Shown: in pieces, positions 29,249 to 38,162 of the stretch | How the letters are laid out: the number at the start of each line of letters is the position of its first letter | Position numbering within the stretch: position 1 is the first letter of the stretch | Source: Chlorops oryzae | Lineage: Eukaryota; Arthropoda; Insecta; Diptera; Chloropidae | NCBI GenBank assembly: GCA_020466095.1 | Contig: CM035807.1 | Span: 54,606,555 to 54,670,554 of the forward strand | DNA: 64,000 nt | Direction: 5' to 3' | The notes under the pieces: generated by a model | Database searches by the model: none | The model's input: only the letters and a program-made list of their open reading frames with translations | What the model was told of the DNA's origin: nothing | Program-made: the position numbers and the translations under genes

Positions 29249-29285
29249 AGTTGTGTGTACTGGGGCATTTGGACCGTTCGTGATT
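29223..29285 (-). pseudogene. Element B gag, zinc-knuckle remnant downstream of the Q insertion
   Basis: After removal of Q and one copy of its GATT duplication, the interrupted knuckle in B gag continues in frame into this stretch, supplying His and further Cys at BEL spacing (C..C....H....C, then C..C), before a TAA at 29225-29223. It shows that Q split the second knuckle of gag. It overlaps the start of the pol frame. Confidence 0.75.
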
Positions 29286-30035
29286 TGTTGTGGCTAGGGT
29301 GTGTACTGAAAAGGACACACAGCCTAATGCCAAAACGTTATATATTTTCGTGTATTTTACAAATACACAGCCCTAACTTCCTTCTTTCAAATAAATGTAC
29401 ATCGAAGGATTCTTTTCACTCTTTTATTTATATCTTAAAACACTTATTCCTACTGCAATAACTCCTGAATTACACTCGAATGACTTCCCTAATTCCCTAA
29501 ATTACAATAAACGCTCAGACTTGAATTGTTGTTGCCGTTGGGTCAGTACAAGCCAATTCGAACCGGAACGTTGAATACTTAATCACCAGTCCTTTTCCAA
29601 TTGTCGATCATCTGCTTTTATAGGGAGAAAGTGCCTAGCATGCACTTTCTGGCTGGAACTTCGGAATGCGGAAAACGATGTGGCAATGCTGCGACTGCTG
29701 ACCTAATTCTTGGTGATGTCGTCATAGTCACTTGTTGCTTTGTTTCTGTGTTCTACTTTGCATTTGCTGATCATGCGAAACTGATTCGTTCGTCGTTCTC
29801 GCCGTTCGTCGTTCTCGCCGTTCGTCTGTTTGTCCGTTGCGATTGATCATATTTCGTCGCTTGCTGCTGTTATTGTCTTCGACTTCGGCGTTGTTTCGAC
29901 CTTGACCATGAATTTACCATTTTGTCAGCTTTCATTTCAGGGTCGTTTGTTTATTTTCGTTCGCTGCGGTGTTATTTGATTTGTTGTCGATCAGAGTCAA
30001 CGTGAAAGGTTTGTGAGTAGACACGGCTCACAACA
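29286..30035 (-). repeat. Element Q copy 1, 3' LTR
   Basis: TGTTGTGGCTAGG...GGCTCACAACA on +. The terminus contains TGTGAG...CTCACA, a dyad in the same place as in element P's LTR. Confidence 0.94.
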
Positions 30036-30049
30036 TACCTCCCTCCTTC
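30036..30049 (-). other. Element Q copy 1 polypurine tract
   Basis: GAAGGAGGGAGGTA on the minus strand, directly before the 3' LTR. Confidence 0.8.
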
Positions 30050-31999
30050 AATGAGTCACGAGTATCGTGGCTGATGTAGGTGCTATTATTGAGACGTGTG
30101 TATTCGTGTCTGTTTTGTTGATTTGTCTACTGTTGTGGTAGGCCGTTGTTGATAACAGCTGAGCAGAACTTGGTGAACGCTGCTCATGCCGCAAATTTTG
30201 CATGACCTTGAAAATGGTCGATGTAGCTCATTGCCGAGTCGCTATCAGCTGATTGTTGTGTGTCAGTTGTCGTCGACTTTTTTATAGTTTTAGCTATGAC
30301 CATTCGTGTGATAACTATAGTTTGTGCGCTTATGTTGGGTATGATCGCGACTTGAGAGATGGTTGTGTTGTTTATGTTGTGTGGGGTGAAGGCAACTCAT
30401 CCAGTTGCCCCCTCCCCCCCGAGGTGTTGATAGAACGTTGCCGTATTATGCACCGACGCTGGATTTAGTGTTGGTTGAAATTGTCGCTGACTCGATGCAT
30501 TTGAGGCTATGTACTTGTTGTGTTGACTGGTGTTGTGCATTTAATACTTATGCACTCGCTGTAGTTGTCGTTGCTGTTGTTCAAAATTCTTGTTGTTCGC
30601 TGTTGTGCATTTAAAGCTAGTGCCCTTGATGTGTTGAGTATTACTGGCTTTTGTTGGGTTCGCTTGGCCAGGTAGATCTGCTGATTATGACTAACTTAAA
30701 TTTGCTTATTATTTTTCGTACAATTTTTCCCTTTTTCTTCTTTCTCTTTATTAATATATTTGATTTGTATATAATTTCAGTACTCAATGTTACTTATATA
30801 TTACCCTTCACCTGAATTTTTCTTATAATTGTACCCTTCACCCGATATATATATATATATCTTTATTTTGTTTTTAAATGCATAATATTGCCAATCGAAT
30901 GATTATTGTATTTGTTGATGAGTCAACCATTTGGCGTACTTTTTGTTTTGTTTTGGATATTTGAAATGTAAATCTTAAAATTCTTACTTTAAATGCTCAA
31001 ATATTGCATATATATACATTTTGTTTCGTATATAATTTCAGTACTTAATGATACTTATATATTACCCTTCACCTGAATTTTTCTTATAATTTTTGACTTT
31101 TACATTTGATCTATTTTAATTCTTTTTGTTTTAGTAATTTTTATTCTAAACAGTTTATTGTTTATTCTGACTCTTTTCTCTATGTCGCCTTTTTTTTTCA
31201 TTTTTACTTTTTCGTTCTTTTTTCAATTGGTTCACAATTTCAGTTAGACATTCATGTTCGTTTGGCGTTATTTTGCATTCTTTTTCTGTATTTTTTTTTT
31301 TTTTTTTTTTAAACAAAGGAGGTGTTGTATAACAAAAATACCTATCTTTTCAAGGTATTGATATAAAAAAAAATTTTTTTTTTTTTTTTTTTTTTACTGC
31401 ATATACAAATATTTAATAAATATATGTATATGGTTGTTTATACTTACCAGCTTATTTTCTCTTTTGTTATTATTCTTCCCTTCTTGTTCTTCTGGTCGGA
31501 CCAAATTGTTTACAGTCATCGCCAGTTTTATTTCCACTAAGCGTCGTCTTGTGCCTAGGTTTCTCTTGAAAATAAACAAATATACAAATTACTGTGCTCG
31601 AGTCCCTAGTGTTTTGCTATACTTTTTACTTTTCGTTCTTTTGGTTTGGTTTTAATTGTCATAATGCGTTGCCTCATTGAGCTTATGCATTGACGAATTT
31701 AATTGCTCAATCCTTTTGATTTTATTTTCTGCTTATTAATGCTTTTAATTTCAAAGATTTTATTTAAATCAAAACGAATACCGGGGCTTGCTCTAAATAT
31801 GCGTGACTGTATGCCTTTAAAATAATTTACCAGATTTCTGGATTTTTAATATGTTTCGCTAGGAAATTCTTATTTATACATCGCCTTAAGCGATGTTAAA
31901 AAGAAAATACTTGTTATAATTAAGTTTAAAAACGGTTAGACCTCACCTTACGTGATGAAATCTGTGTTTTTCAATTGCTATTTTACATTCAGGAACTCT
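30050..31999 (-). other. Element Q copy 1, 3' non-coding region
   Basis: A/CA-rich on the minus strand with no retroviral enzyme domain. It contains a ~65-bp direct repeat (30770-30832 and 31028-31092, sharing TTACCCTTCACCTGAATTTT), a (TA)n run near 30850, long homopolymers near 31290 and 31370-31395, and the mini-exon at 31448-31564. Confidence 0.7.
31448..31564 (-). CDS. Element Q copy 1: predicted exon 2 of a spliced third ORF
   Basis: Minus strand: TTTGTTTATTTTCAAG precedes 31564 as an acceptor (AAG type) and CTG|GTAAGTAT follows 31448 as a strong donor. The 117 bp are open in the frame obtained by joining to the leader ATG at 35901-35899, giving 39 codons with LGTRRRLVEIKLAM and a basic tail. 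Unspliced, this frame has an upstream TAA and no ATG of its own. The peptide is conserved in element P (LGTR...VEIKLAM). The function and any third exon are unknown. Confidence 0.5.
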
Positions 32000-33780
32000 T
32001 TAAGCCACTTTAAAATTGTATGCGAATATTTTGTCTAAAGGATTCGTTTTGAAAACTGAAGTTTCACCATCGCTCATATATGACTTTATGTGACGGTTCA
32101 CGCCTTTCCATTCTAAAATTTTTTGTATGAGAAAAACTGTTTTAACAAAACTAATATAGGTCGCTTTTACTGTATTAAAGAACTTCTTGAATACTTCTCT
32201 AATAACTCTTTGATTATTGAAGATAGGTGACATTTTTTCAATTAAATCGTTCGCTTCATAATTTTTAACTCTTTCTTGATATCCCGACCAGGGTAAATCT
32301 AGTGCCTTTACTGCGGAATTGGGTGGCCTACTCAGTGGGATGTCTTTAAAATCTTCCTTTAAATTTTCTTCTTTAAATAAAACATCACATTTCTTCTTCA
32401 ATAAATTCCCATAACGATTTCTATCGACTTCTTCGTCGAGTTTATAATCTTCTTCACTACCTGACTCTTTATTCACTTCAACCTCACTGATTTTCAAAAT
32501 AGGTACAACTCCTTTTCCTCCAATAATCTTGGGCGATTTTCTTATCAAATCTGGCATAATATCTTTTTTATGCACTACTAACTCTCCTGACAATCTTTTT
32601 GCACAAATTTCTTCTACTCTTGCTTCATTAGCTTGGATCGTGACTGTCTCCTTAGTACAAATCCTATTACTAAAGTTGGAAACAAGAAATGGTAGTGAAA
32701 CAATTTGTCTATCATTGTTGCAGAAAGAGATATCTTTATTAATATTATTAATTCTGGAATGCTTCCCCTTCTCATGTCTGTTAAAAAAATTCTCCTGTTG
32801 TCTCTTTTCTTTTCCAATACTCTCAGTTTTCCCACCAAACGCTTCTAGTGTAATCAAACTTGTATCTGAACCTGTGTCCACTAACAATGTAATTTTTTCA
32901 TTTATAGCCTGTCCGCATGGAAGCACTATAAACGTGTCGTCTGACACCGGCTCTACAGTTTCGATATTACTACTGTACTTTTGGCAATGAGTAACTAACT
33001 TTGTCACATTATCCTTACTATTTTCCCCTACTAACCGGATTGTTTCAAACTGATTTACTTCATTTATATCCTTTAGCGCTTCTAACTTAATCAAGCTTGT
33101 GTCCGACCCAGTGTCGACCAACAACGTTACTTGATCGTTTACAGCTTGTCCACAGGGAAATACTATAAACGCATCATTGAATATTGAGTTCGGCAATTCA
33201 TCTCTCTGCCTTTGACGTCGAAGTTGAAAGTTTGATCTTTTATTTTCTACATACTTGATTAAGCCATCTAAACAAGCTGCAGATTTTTTAGCCAACACAA
33301 CCCAAAACATCACAAAGGACCAAAATAATTTCCAGAATGGAAATCCGTCTTTCTTTTTGTTTCTGCTCTTGTTCCAAACGGGGGTCTCTACGTTAGGCTC
33401 CTCCTTCACTTCGTTTCTTATCGCGGACTGACATATGGTTACTAATCCCTTTGTAAAATTTGTTGTGTGCTCTCTTTCTCTTGGATTTTTATCCTTGTTC
33501 ATTAAAACGTTTTCCTTTCTATTTTTCAATTCGTTTTCTTTCTTACTTTCTATATTCTTTACTTTCTTATCTATGTTCTGACTATCTATGTCATCGATAA
33601 AAATCTTATTAATGTCTAGTTCCTCAAAATGAACTGTCTTTTTTTTTGTACTTTTTAAATTAACTAATTTCTCTTTTTCTTTACCCTCTTCTTTGACCGG
33701 AACTAGACTTGGCCTTTTAACTGTCGACTGGGTTTGGGCATTCCGGCCTATTGGCCTTGACCGGGCCGCATAGAGTTTCC
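32000..33780 (-). CDS. Element Q copy 1 ORF2: protease-like protein with tandem DTG domains, reached by -1 frameshift
   Basis: Clear Met-less frame of about 509 codons from 33529 to 32000, open back into the gag overlap at about 33780. It is in the -1 frame relative to gag, behind a GGGAAAC heptamer. Counting from 33529: a hydrophobic stretch (FPFWKLFWSFVMFWVVLA, ~63-80) that could span a membrane, then two near-identical aspartic-protease-like repeats, FIVFPCGQAVNDQVTLLVDT with DTG at 139-141 and FIVLPCGQAINEKITLLVDT with DTG at 218-220. The rest has no recognised domain and ends FAYNFKV. No RT follows, unlike 17.6/gypsy relatives. Confidence 0.85.
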
Positions 33781-33781
33781 C
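33743..33781 (-). promoter_or_regulatory. Predicted -1 ribosomal frameshift signal, element Q copy 1
   Basis: Slippery G GGA AAC (33781-33775) lies in the gag frame, followed by a 10-base spacer. Then a hairpin: CCGGTC (33764-33759), a 10-base loop and GGCCGG (33748-33743), 6 pairs with one G-U. The gag stop TAG (33750-33748) straddles loop and stem. The -1 frame is open from just upstream of the heptamer into ORF2. Confidence 0.8.
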
Positions 33782-35796
33782 TGACTATTTCTTTCCTGCT
33801 GGGACATTTCTTTACAAAATCTGGCTATGTGACCATAATTATGGCACTTATAGCATTGCATACCCCCAGGCGGCTTATCCGTAAAAGGTGGTGTTTGTCT
33901 CTGGTTAACGTATTGTGTCTGTGTTCTATTCGAATTTTGTGAATCGTATTGACTCGAATTTTGACTAAAATTTTGCGTAGTAGAATTTTGGGGTTTATTG
34001 AAATCTGGTTTCGTAAAAGCTGGAGTAAAAGGTTGGGCAGCACCTTGGCTTCGGAAGGGATTGAAGTTTTGTATTGGGGATGAGTTAGGTTGTCCCGAGT
34101 TCTGGTTTGCTTGATTAAATTGTTCTGGTGGTCCCTGTCTTGGCCTACAGAATTTATTGCTCTCATGACCTTTCACCCTACAAATGTTGCAAAATAATTT
34201 TCTTATTCTGCTAAAACACTTGTTCTCCAAGTGCCCTATCTTTCCGCAAAACGCACAAGATTGCTCAGTCAATAATATATCTTTGCTATTGTTTTGATTG
34301 CACTTATTACTCTGTTCGTGCCCATATTCAGCACAAACACTGCAGAAAGGTGTATTCCTTCTCTGTATGCACACATCCCAAGTGTGACCTACTGTATTGC
34401 AAAAAGCGCATGGAACTGTTTGGGGTCCCATAGGGACAAATTGGTTCACGGCATGAGTAGACTGACATTTAACATGGTTTTGAAAATGCAATTCTTCTGT
34501 TTCCTCAGCTAATCTGATTAAATCCGCGATTGATTTATCTTTGTTCATTTCTAGGCGGCTCTGCATGTATGAGTCTCGAACACCTAAAATGAACCTGAAT
34601 GTTGCTAATCTTCTGTACTCGCTGAGTGCCGACACTGCTTCCGAGCTATTCCATAACTTATTTATAATTTCCTCTGCCTCATTTAACAAGACTTCCAATC
34701 TTCCCCCAAACGTGGAAGCTCTTTCATTAGCCTGCTGTTCTGCTCTTGCTATTTCGGAACGGATTGTCTCCAGACTCCTGCGCTTTAAGAACTCTCTCTT
34801 AATAATTTCAATTATGTCGTCTAGACTAGTTACTAATCGCTGGCTCACTTTTGTATACGCTAATCCTGACAATCTATTTTTGACGCATTTTATAATATCT
34901 CTAGATTCACTGCCACTCACAACACTTTTCAATAGTTCGATTCCTGTTATGAGCTTTTCTGCTTCCCCAAATAATTCTGAGGTTTGTGAGCCTGAAAATT
35001 GTGGTACCAGGTGAGCCACTTTTTTCATTAATTCATCTGCTTGCAATTGCGTTGCCATTATTCTTTGTATTTTCGGTATGTTTTTTGGTGTGACGGGCGG
35101 TCGCTCAAAACGTTCTGTGTTAGTGATAGTTATTCCTACAGGGGCTGCTGTAGTAGATGGCAATTCAAAATTTATTACGTTGCTGCTAGCTGTTCCTACA
35201 GGGGTTGTAGTATTGGTTGGAATCTCAACGTTTTCTGTGTTAGTACTCGTTGTTCTAATCTTCCTTGCGGTATTCGGGCTTGGTGTTGGAGAAGTTGCAC
35301 AAACTGTTCTTAATGTACTTTTTAGTTTTCTAACTTCTTGTTTCAGATATTTGACTTCTTCTTCACTTACTTTTAGACTTGCTTTGTCCTTTTCTAAAGC
35401 TTCTGCTGTTTCTTTTCCTACTGACTGTTTTAATACTTCCTTAAGGGTTTCGTTTTCTCCTTCTGCCTTTTCTATTAATTTGTTTTGTTCCTCGATTTGT
35501 TTCCTTAATTTTTTACAGTTTTTTTCAAGAAGTATTACGGTGTCTTCCAATGTCTTTATTTTTTCTCTTAAGGTCTGACTTAATGCACCAAATGTACCCT
35601 TCACCTGGTCGATCAGGAAGCTTGCTTCTTCAAGTCTCGTAAATTGTCCTAACACTGCTTGATCCTTAATTAATTGTGAGCTTTCCTTATTTAGTCCTGC
35701 CTCCTTTATTAACTCCCAAGTACTTGCTACGATTGTTTTTGCATCTATTTCTGACTGATGTAGATGTTGTCTGAGTTTGTCTAATTCGTCTTCCAT
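33748..35796 (-). CDS. Element Q copy 1 gag: coiled coil, capsid-like core, five zinc knuckles
   Basis: 682 codons from the ATG at 35796 (MEDELDKLRQHLHQSE); the open frame extends 21 codons upstream without ATG. Residues ~1-170 are Lys/Glu/Leu-rich heptad-like coiled coil, then a Thr/Pro linker, then a capsid-like region starting MATQLQADELMKKVAHLVPQ. Residues ~463-660 carry five knuckles: CAFCNTVGHTWDVC, CSVCAEYGHEQSNKC, CAFCGKIGHLENKC, CNICRVKGHESNKFC and CYKCHNYGHIARFC, the fifth after a Gln/Asn-rich linker. It would assemble virus-like particles and package RNA. Intact in both copies. Confidence 0.92.
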   Translation of the reverse strand: MEDELDKLRQHLHQSEIDAKTIVASTWELIKEAGLNKESSQLIKDQAVLGQFTRLEEASFLIDQVKGTFGALSQTLREKIKTLEDTVILLEKNCKKLRKQIEEQNKLIEKAEGENETLKEVLKQSVGKETAEALEKDKASLKVSEEEVKYLKQEVRKLKSTLRTVCATSPTPSPNTARKIRTTSTNTENVEIPTNTTTPVGTASSNVINFELPSTTAAPVGITITNTERFERPPVTPKNIPKIQRIMATQLQADELMKKVAHLVPQFSGSQTSELFGEAEKLITGIELLKSVVSGSESRDIIKCVKNRLSGLAYTKVSQRLVTSLDDIIEIIKREFLKRRSLETIRSEIARAEQQANERASTFGGRLEVLLNEAEEIINKLWNSSEAVSALSEYRRLATFRFILGVRDSYMQSRLEMNKDKSIADLIRLAEETEELHFQNHVKCQSTHAVNQFVPMGPQTVPCAFCNTVGHTWDVCIQRRNTPFCSVCAEYGHEQSNKCNQNNSKDILLTEQSCAFCGKIGHLENKCFSRIRKLFCNICRVKGHESNKFCRPRQGPPEQFNQANQNSGQPNSSPIQNFNPFRSQGAAQPFTPAFTKPDFNKPQNSTTQNFSQNSSQYDSQNSNRTQTQYVNQRQTPPFTDKPPGGMQCYKCHNYGHIARFCKEMSQQERNSQGNSMRPGQGQ

Positions 35797-35880
35797 AGAG
35801 TTGAATATTTGCGGTACTGCACCGTTTTTACATATATTTTCTAACAAAGCGAAAAACAACGGGACTCTTGCACAGTTTAT

Positions 35881-35901
35881 TCATAATTTTCCACTTACCA
35901 T
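35881..35901 (-). promoter_or_regulatory. Element Q copy 1 leader: AUG abutting a 5' splice site, and 6-codon uORF
   Basis: Minus strand AAAAATG|GTAAGTGG: the ATG (35901-35899) is immediately followed by a consensus donor. Unspliced, it opens a six-codon uORF ending in TGA at 35883-35881, 85 bp before the gag ATG. Spliced, it would supply the start codon for exon 2 at 31564. Confidence 0.6.
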
Positions 35902-36281
35902 TTTTATTTTTCGACTTTTCCTTTTGCTGCTTTTCGTCTCGGATTTCGTTTTCTTGCTTCTTGTCTGGAACTATCTGAAACAGTTTTCTTCGCAAAACAA
36001 TTTAATAAAATAAAAAAAAATTTTCTCAATCAACAATTTCAAGAGGATACTGGCGGCGAAAACGTTCACCGTCAATATAGTCTTTATTTGAGATTATTTC
36101 AATCGTCCGCAAGTCCAGATCTGTGAAAATAGGCTTTAGCTAGGCGGTGCGACTCGTCGTGTTTAAAACTGGTTCCAGTTCCGCTTCAGCTATCCTTTAA
36201 TTTTTCCACAGATCATGCACACGTTCAAGACAATCTGATATGAAATCGTTGTGAGTCCAGGTTTGGATCCAACTGACAGTT

Positions 36282-36298
36282 GAATACCGGCTGCGCCA
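36282..36298 (-). other. Element Q copy 1 primer binding site
   Basis: TGGCGCAGCCGGTATTC on the minus strand, three bases after the 5' LTR. Identical over these bases to element P's site. Confidence 0.65.
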
Positions 36299-36301
36299 AT
36301 T

Positions 36302-37051
36302 TGTTGTGGCTAGGGTGTGTACTGAAAAGGACACACAGCCTAATGCCAAAACGTTATATATTTTCGTGTATTTTACAAATACACAGCCCTAACTTCCTTC
36401 TTTCAAATAAATGTACATCGAAGGATTCTTTTCACTCTTTTATTTATATCTTAAAACACTTATTCCTACTGCAATAACTCCTGAATTACACTCGAATGAC
36501 TTCCCTAATTCCCTAAATTACAATAAACGCTCAGACTTGAATTGTTGTTGCCGTTGGGTCAGTACAAGCCAATTCGAACCGGAACGTTGAATACTTAATC
36601 ACCAGTCCTTTTCCAATTGTCGATCATCTGCTTTTATAGGGAGAAAGTGCCTAGCATGCACTTTCTGGCTGGAACTTCGGAATGCGGAAAACGATGTGGC
36701 AATGCTGCGACTGCTGACCTAATTCTTGGTGATGTCGTCATAGTCACTTGTTGCTTTGTTTCTGTGTTCTACTTTGCATTTGCTGATCATGCGAAACTGA
36801 TTCGTTCGTCGTTCTCGCCGTTCGTCGTTCTCGCCGTTCGTCTGTTTGTCCGTTGCGATTGATCATATTTCGTCGCTTGCTGCTGTTATTGTCTTCGACT
36901 TCGGCGTTGTTTCGACCTTGACCATGAATTTACCATTTTGTCAGCTTTCATTTCAGGGTCGTTTGTTTATTTTCGTTCGCTGCGGTGTTATTTGATTTGT
37001 TGTCGATCAGAGTCAACGTGAAAGGTTTGTGAGTAGACACGGCTCACAACA
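36302..37051 (-). repeat. Element Q copy 1, 5' LTR
   Basis: Same 750 bp as 29286-30035. Bounded on the right by GATT (37052-37055) and B gag. Confidence 0.94.
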
Positions 37052-38162
37052 GATTGATGGCGAGACAGTTGAGGCAGCGCTTCGATTTCGTAACAAGTTT
37101 AAATCGCTCCGCGACTGGCATCTTCAAAAATTGGGCGCATTGGCGTAAGGGATGGTTTCCGTTGCACAAGGGGCACGACCCTGGAGTCTGATCCTGAGTG
37201 TGGAAAATGTTGGTCGATGAAGTTGATTGGTTTGCAGATAGAACCGGCGCTTTCACCTTCGTGAAGCTCGAAAGGCGTTCGACAACCTCATAGCGGTTGC
37301 TGAGAAATTCGTTCATCTGTTTCCAAGTCGGCAGCTCTCGATGCGATGAGAGCGACTGCTCCCAATGTGCGATCGTAGCGGCTGGCAGGCGGCTGGAGCA
37401 AAAATTAACGAGCATGGCATCCCAAAAATCGACCACTCCTTGGCTTCTCATCATGGTGATACAATCGTTGACTGTCGTCTGAATTTTCAAAATTCCTTCG
37501 CTGGTCTCGTCTTCAATCGCTGGCAGATCGAACAAGGTCTTCAATTGGTGATCGATTAAAATGCGCTTGTTCTCGTACCGCGCTTGGAGAGCCTCCCAGG
37601 CGTGCGAAAAATTCGATCCACACAGGGGATATCCTTTGACAATCGCTCCGGCGGCGCCTGTCGTTTTATTGTGCAAATAATACAGCTTTTGTACAGGTGG
37701 CAGTCTCGGGTTGTTGATATACACGGCCGTAAACATGTCACGAAATGCTGGCCACTCGTTGTATCCTCCGGAAAAATTTGCAACGTCACACGGGGGCACT
37801 CGAATAAAATGATCTTCTGGCGGCATCTCAGCAGATGTGGGAGACGTCCTTGTGCTGGATAGTGGTGGATGGGAGTGCGAATGCATCCGTAGCAGATCCT
37901 TCAGCTGAGCGCGCACGATAACTTGGAGGTCGCGACATTCATTATACGTTCCTTGAGCCAGAGCGGCAACTTCATCATGCCATACGTCGTTTGAGCGGGC
38001 CGCGTCGTAAGTCTCTTGAACCCGCCTCCAACAATCCTGAATTTCTTCAAATTTAATCTCGAGGAGTGACTCTGTTTGATTCAAGGGGTCAGACTGCATG
38101 ATAATGTCGCAGCAGCTCTTAAGCTGCTGTACCGCATCGTTGAATTTCAAATCAAAAGACAT
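37044..38162 (-). CDS. Element B gag, duplicated copy, truncated by Q
   Basis: ATG at 38162 (MSFDLKFNDAVQQLKSCC). BEL/Pao gag: helical N-terminus (SLLEIKFEEIQDCWRRVQET), LPPVQKLYYLHNKTTGAAGA, capsid-like core, DFWDAMLVNFCSSRLP, then the first knuckle (CPLCNGNHPLRQC) and the start of the second (CLNCLA). The frame runs into Q's LTR and stops after a few foreign residues. This copy sits between the two Q copies and is joined to no pol. Confidence 0.9.
   Translation of the reverse strand: MSFDLKFNDAVQQLKSCCDIIMQSDPLNQTESLLEIKFEEIQDCWRRVQETYDAARSNDVWHDEVAALAQGTYNECRDLQVIVRAQLKDLLRMHSHSHPPLSSTRTSPTSAEMPPEDHFIRVPPCDVANFSGGYNEWPAFRDMFTAVYINNPRLPPVQKLYYLHNKTTGAAGAIVKGYPLCGSNFSHAWEALQARYENKRILIDHQLKTLFDLPAIEDETSEGILKIQTTVNDCITMMRSQGVVDFWDAMLVNFCSSRLPAATIAHWEQSLSSHRELPTWKQMNEFLSNRYEVVERLSSFTKVKAPVLSANQSTSSTNIFHTQDQTPGSCPLCNGNHPLRQCAQFLKMPVAERFKLVTKSKRCLNCLAINLL

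Larger units (their letters stand above)
29286..37051 (-). mobile_element. Element Q, copy 1 (complete): gag-protease-only LTR element
   Basis: 750-bp LTRs at 29286-30035 and 36302-37051, with no difference noticed between them, and TSD GATT (29282-29285, 37052-37055). PBS and PPT are intact. Internal 6.27 kb: leader, intact 682-codon gag, protease-like ORF in the -1 frame, then ~2 kb of non-coding sequence with a conserved mini-exon. There is no reverse transcriptase or integrase. Intact ORFs and matching LTRs indicate a young, non-autonomous element that must borrow RT and integrase. Confidence 0.93.

Noticed and set aside
29601..29846. 81-codon plus-strand frame repeated in every Q LTR
   Set aside because: Lies wholly within LTR sequence with no family features; repetition reflects LTR copies.
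30036..31999. An env or RT gene after the protease ORF of Q
   Set aside because: No long open frame or RT/env motif on either strand; only the short conserved exon could be supported.
32529..32990. 153-codon plus-strand frame (also 42061-42522)
   Set aside because: Antisense to the duplicated protease repeats.
34541..35578. Plus-strand frames of 157 and 166 codons over Q (and the same at 44073-45110)
   Set aside because: Antisense to the intact Q gag coiled-coil and capsid region; no independent features.
33748..35859. Upstream start for Q gag at 35859
   Set aside because: The first codon there is TTG; the first ATG is at 35796, and P starts at the matching ATG.
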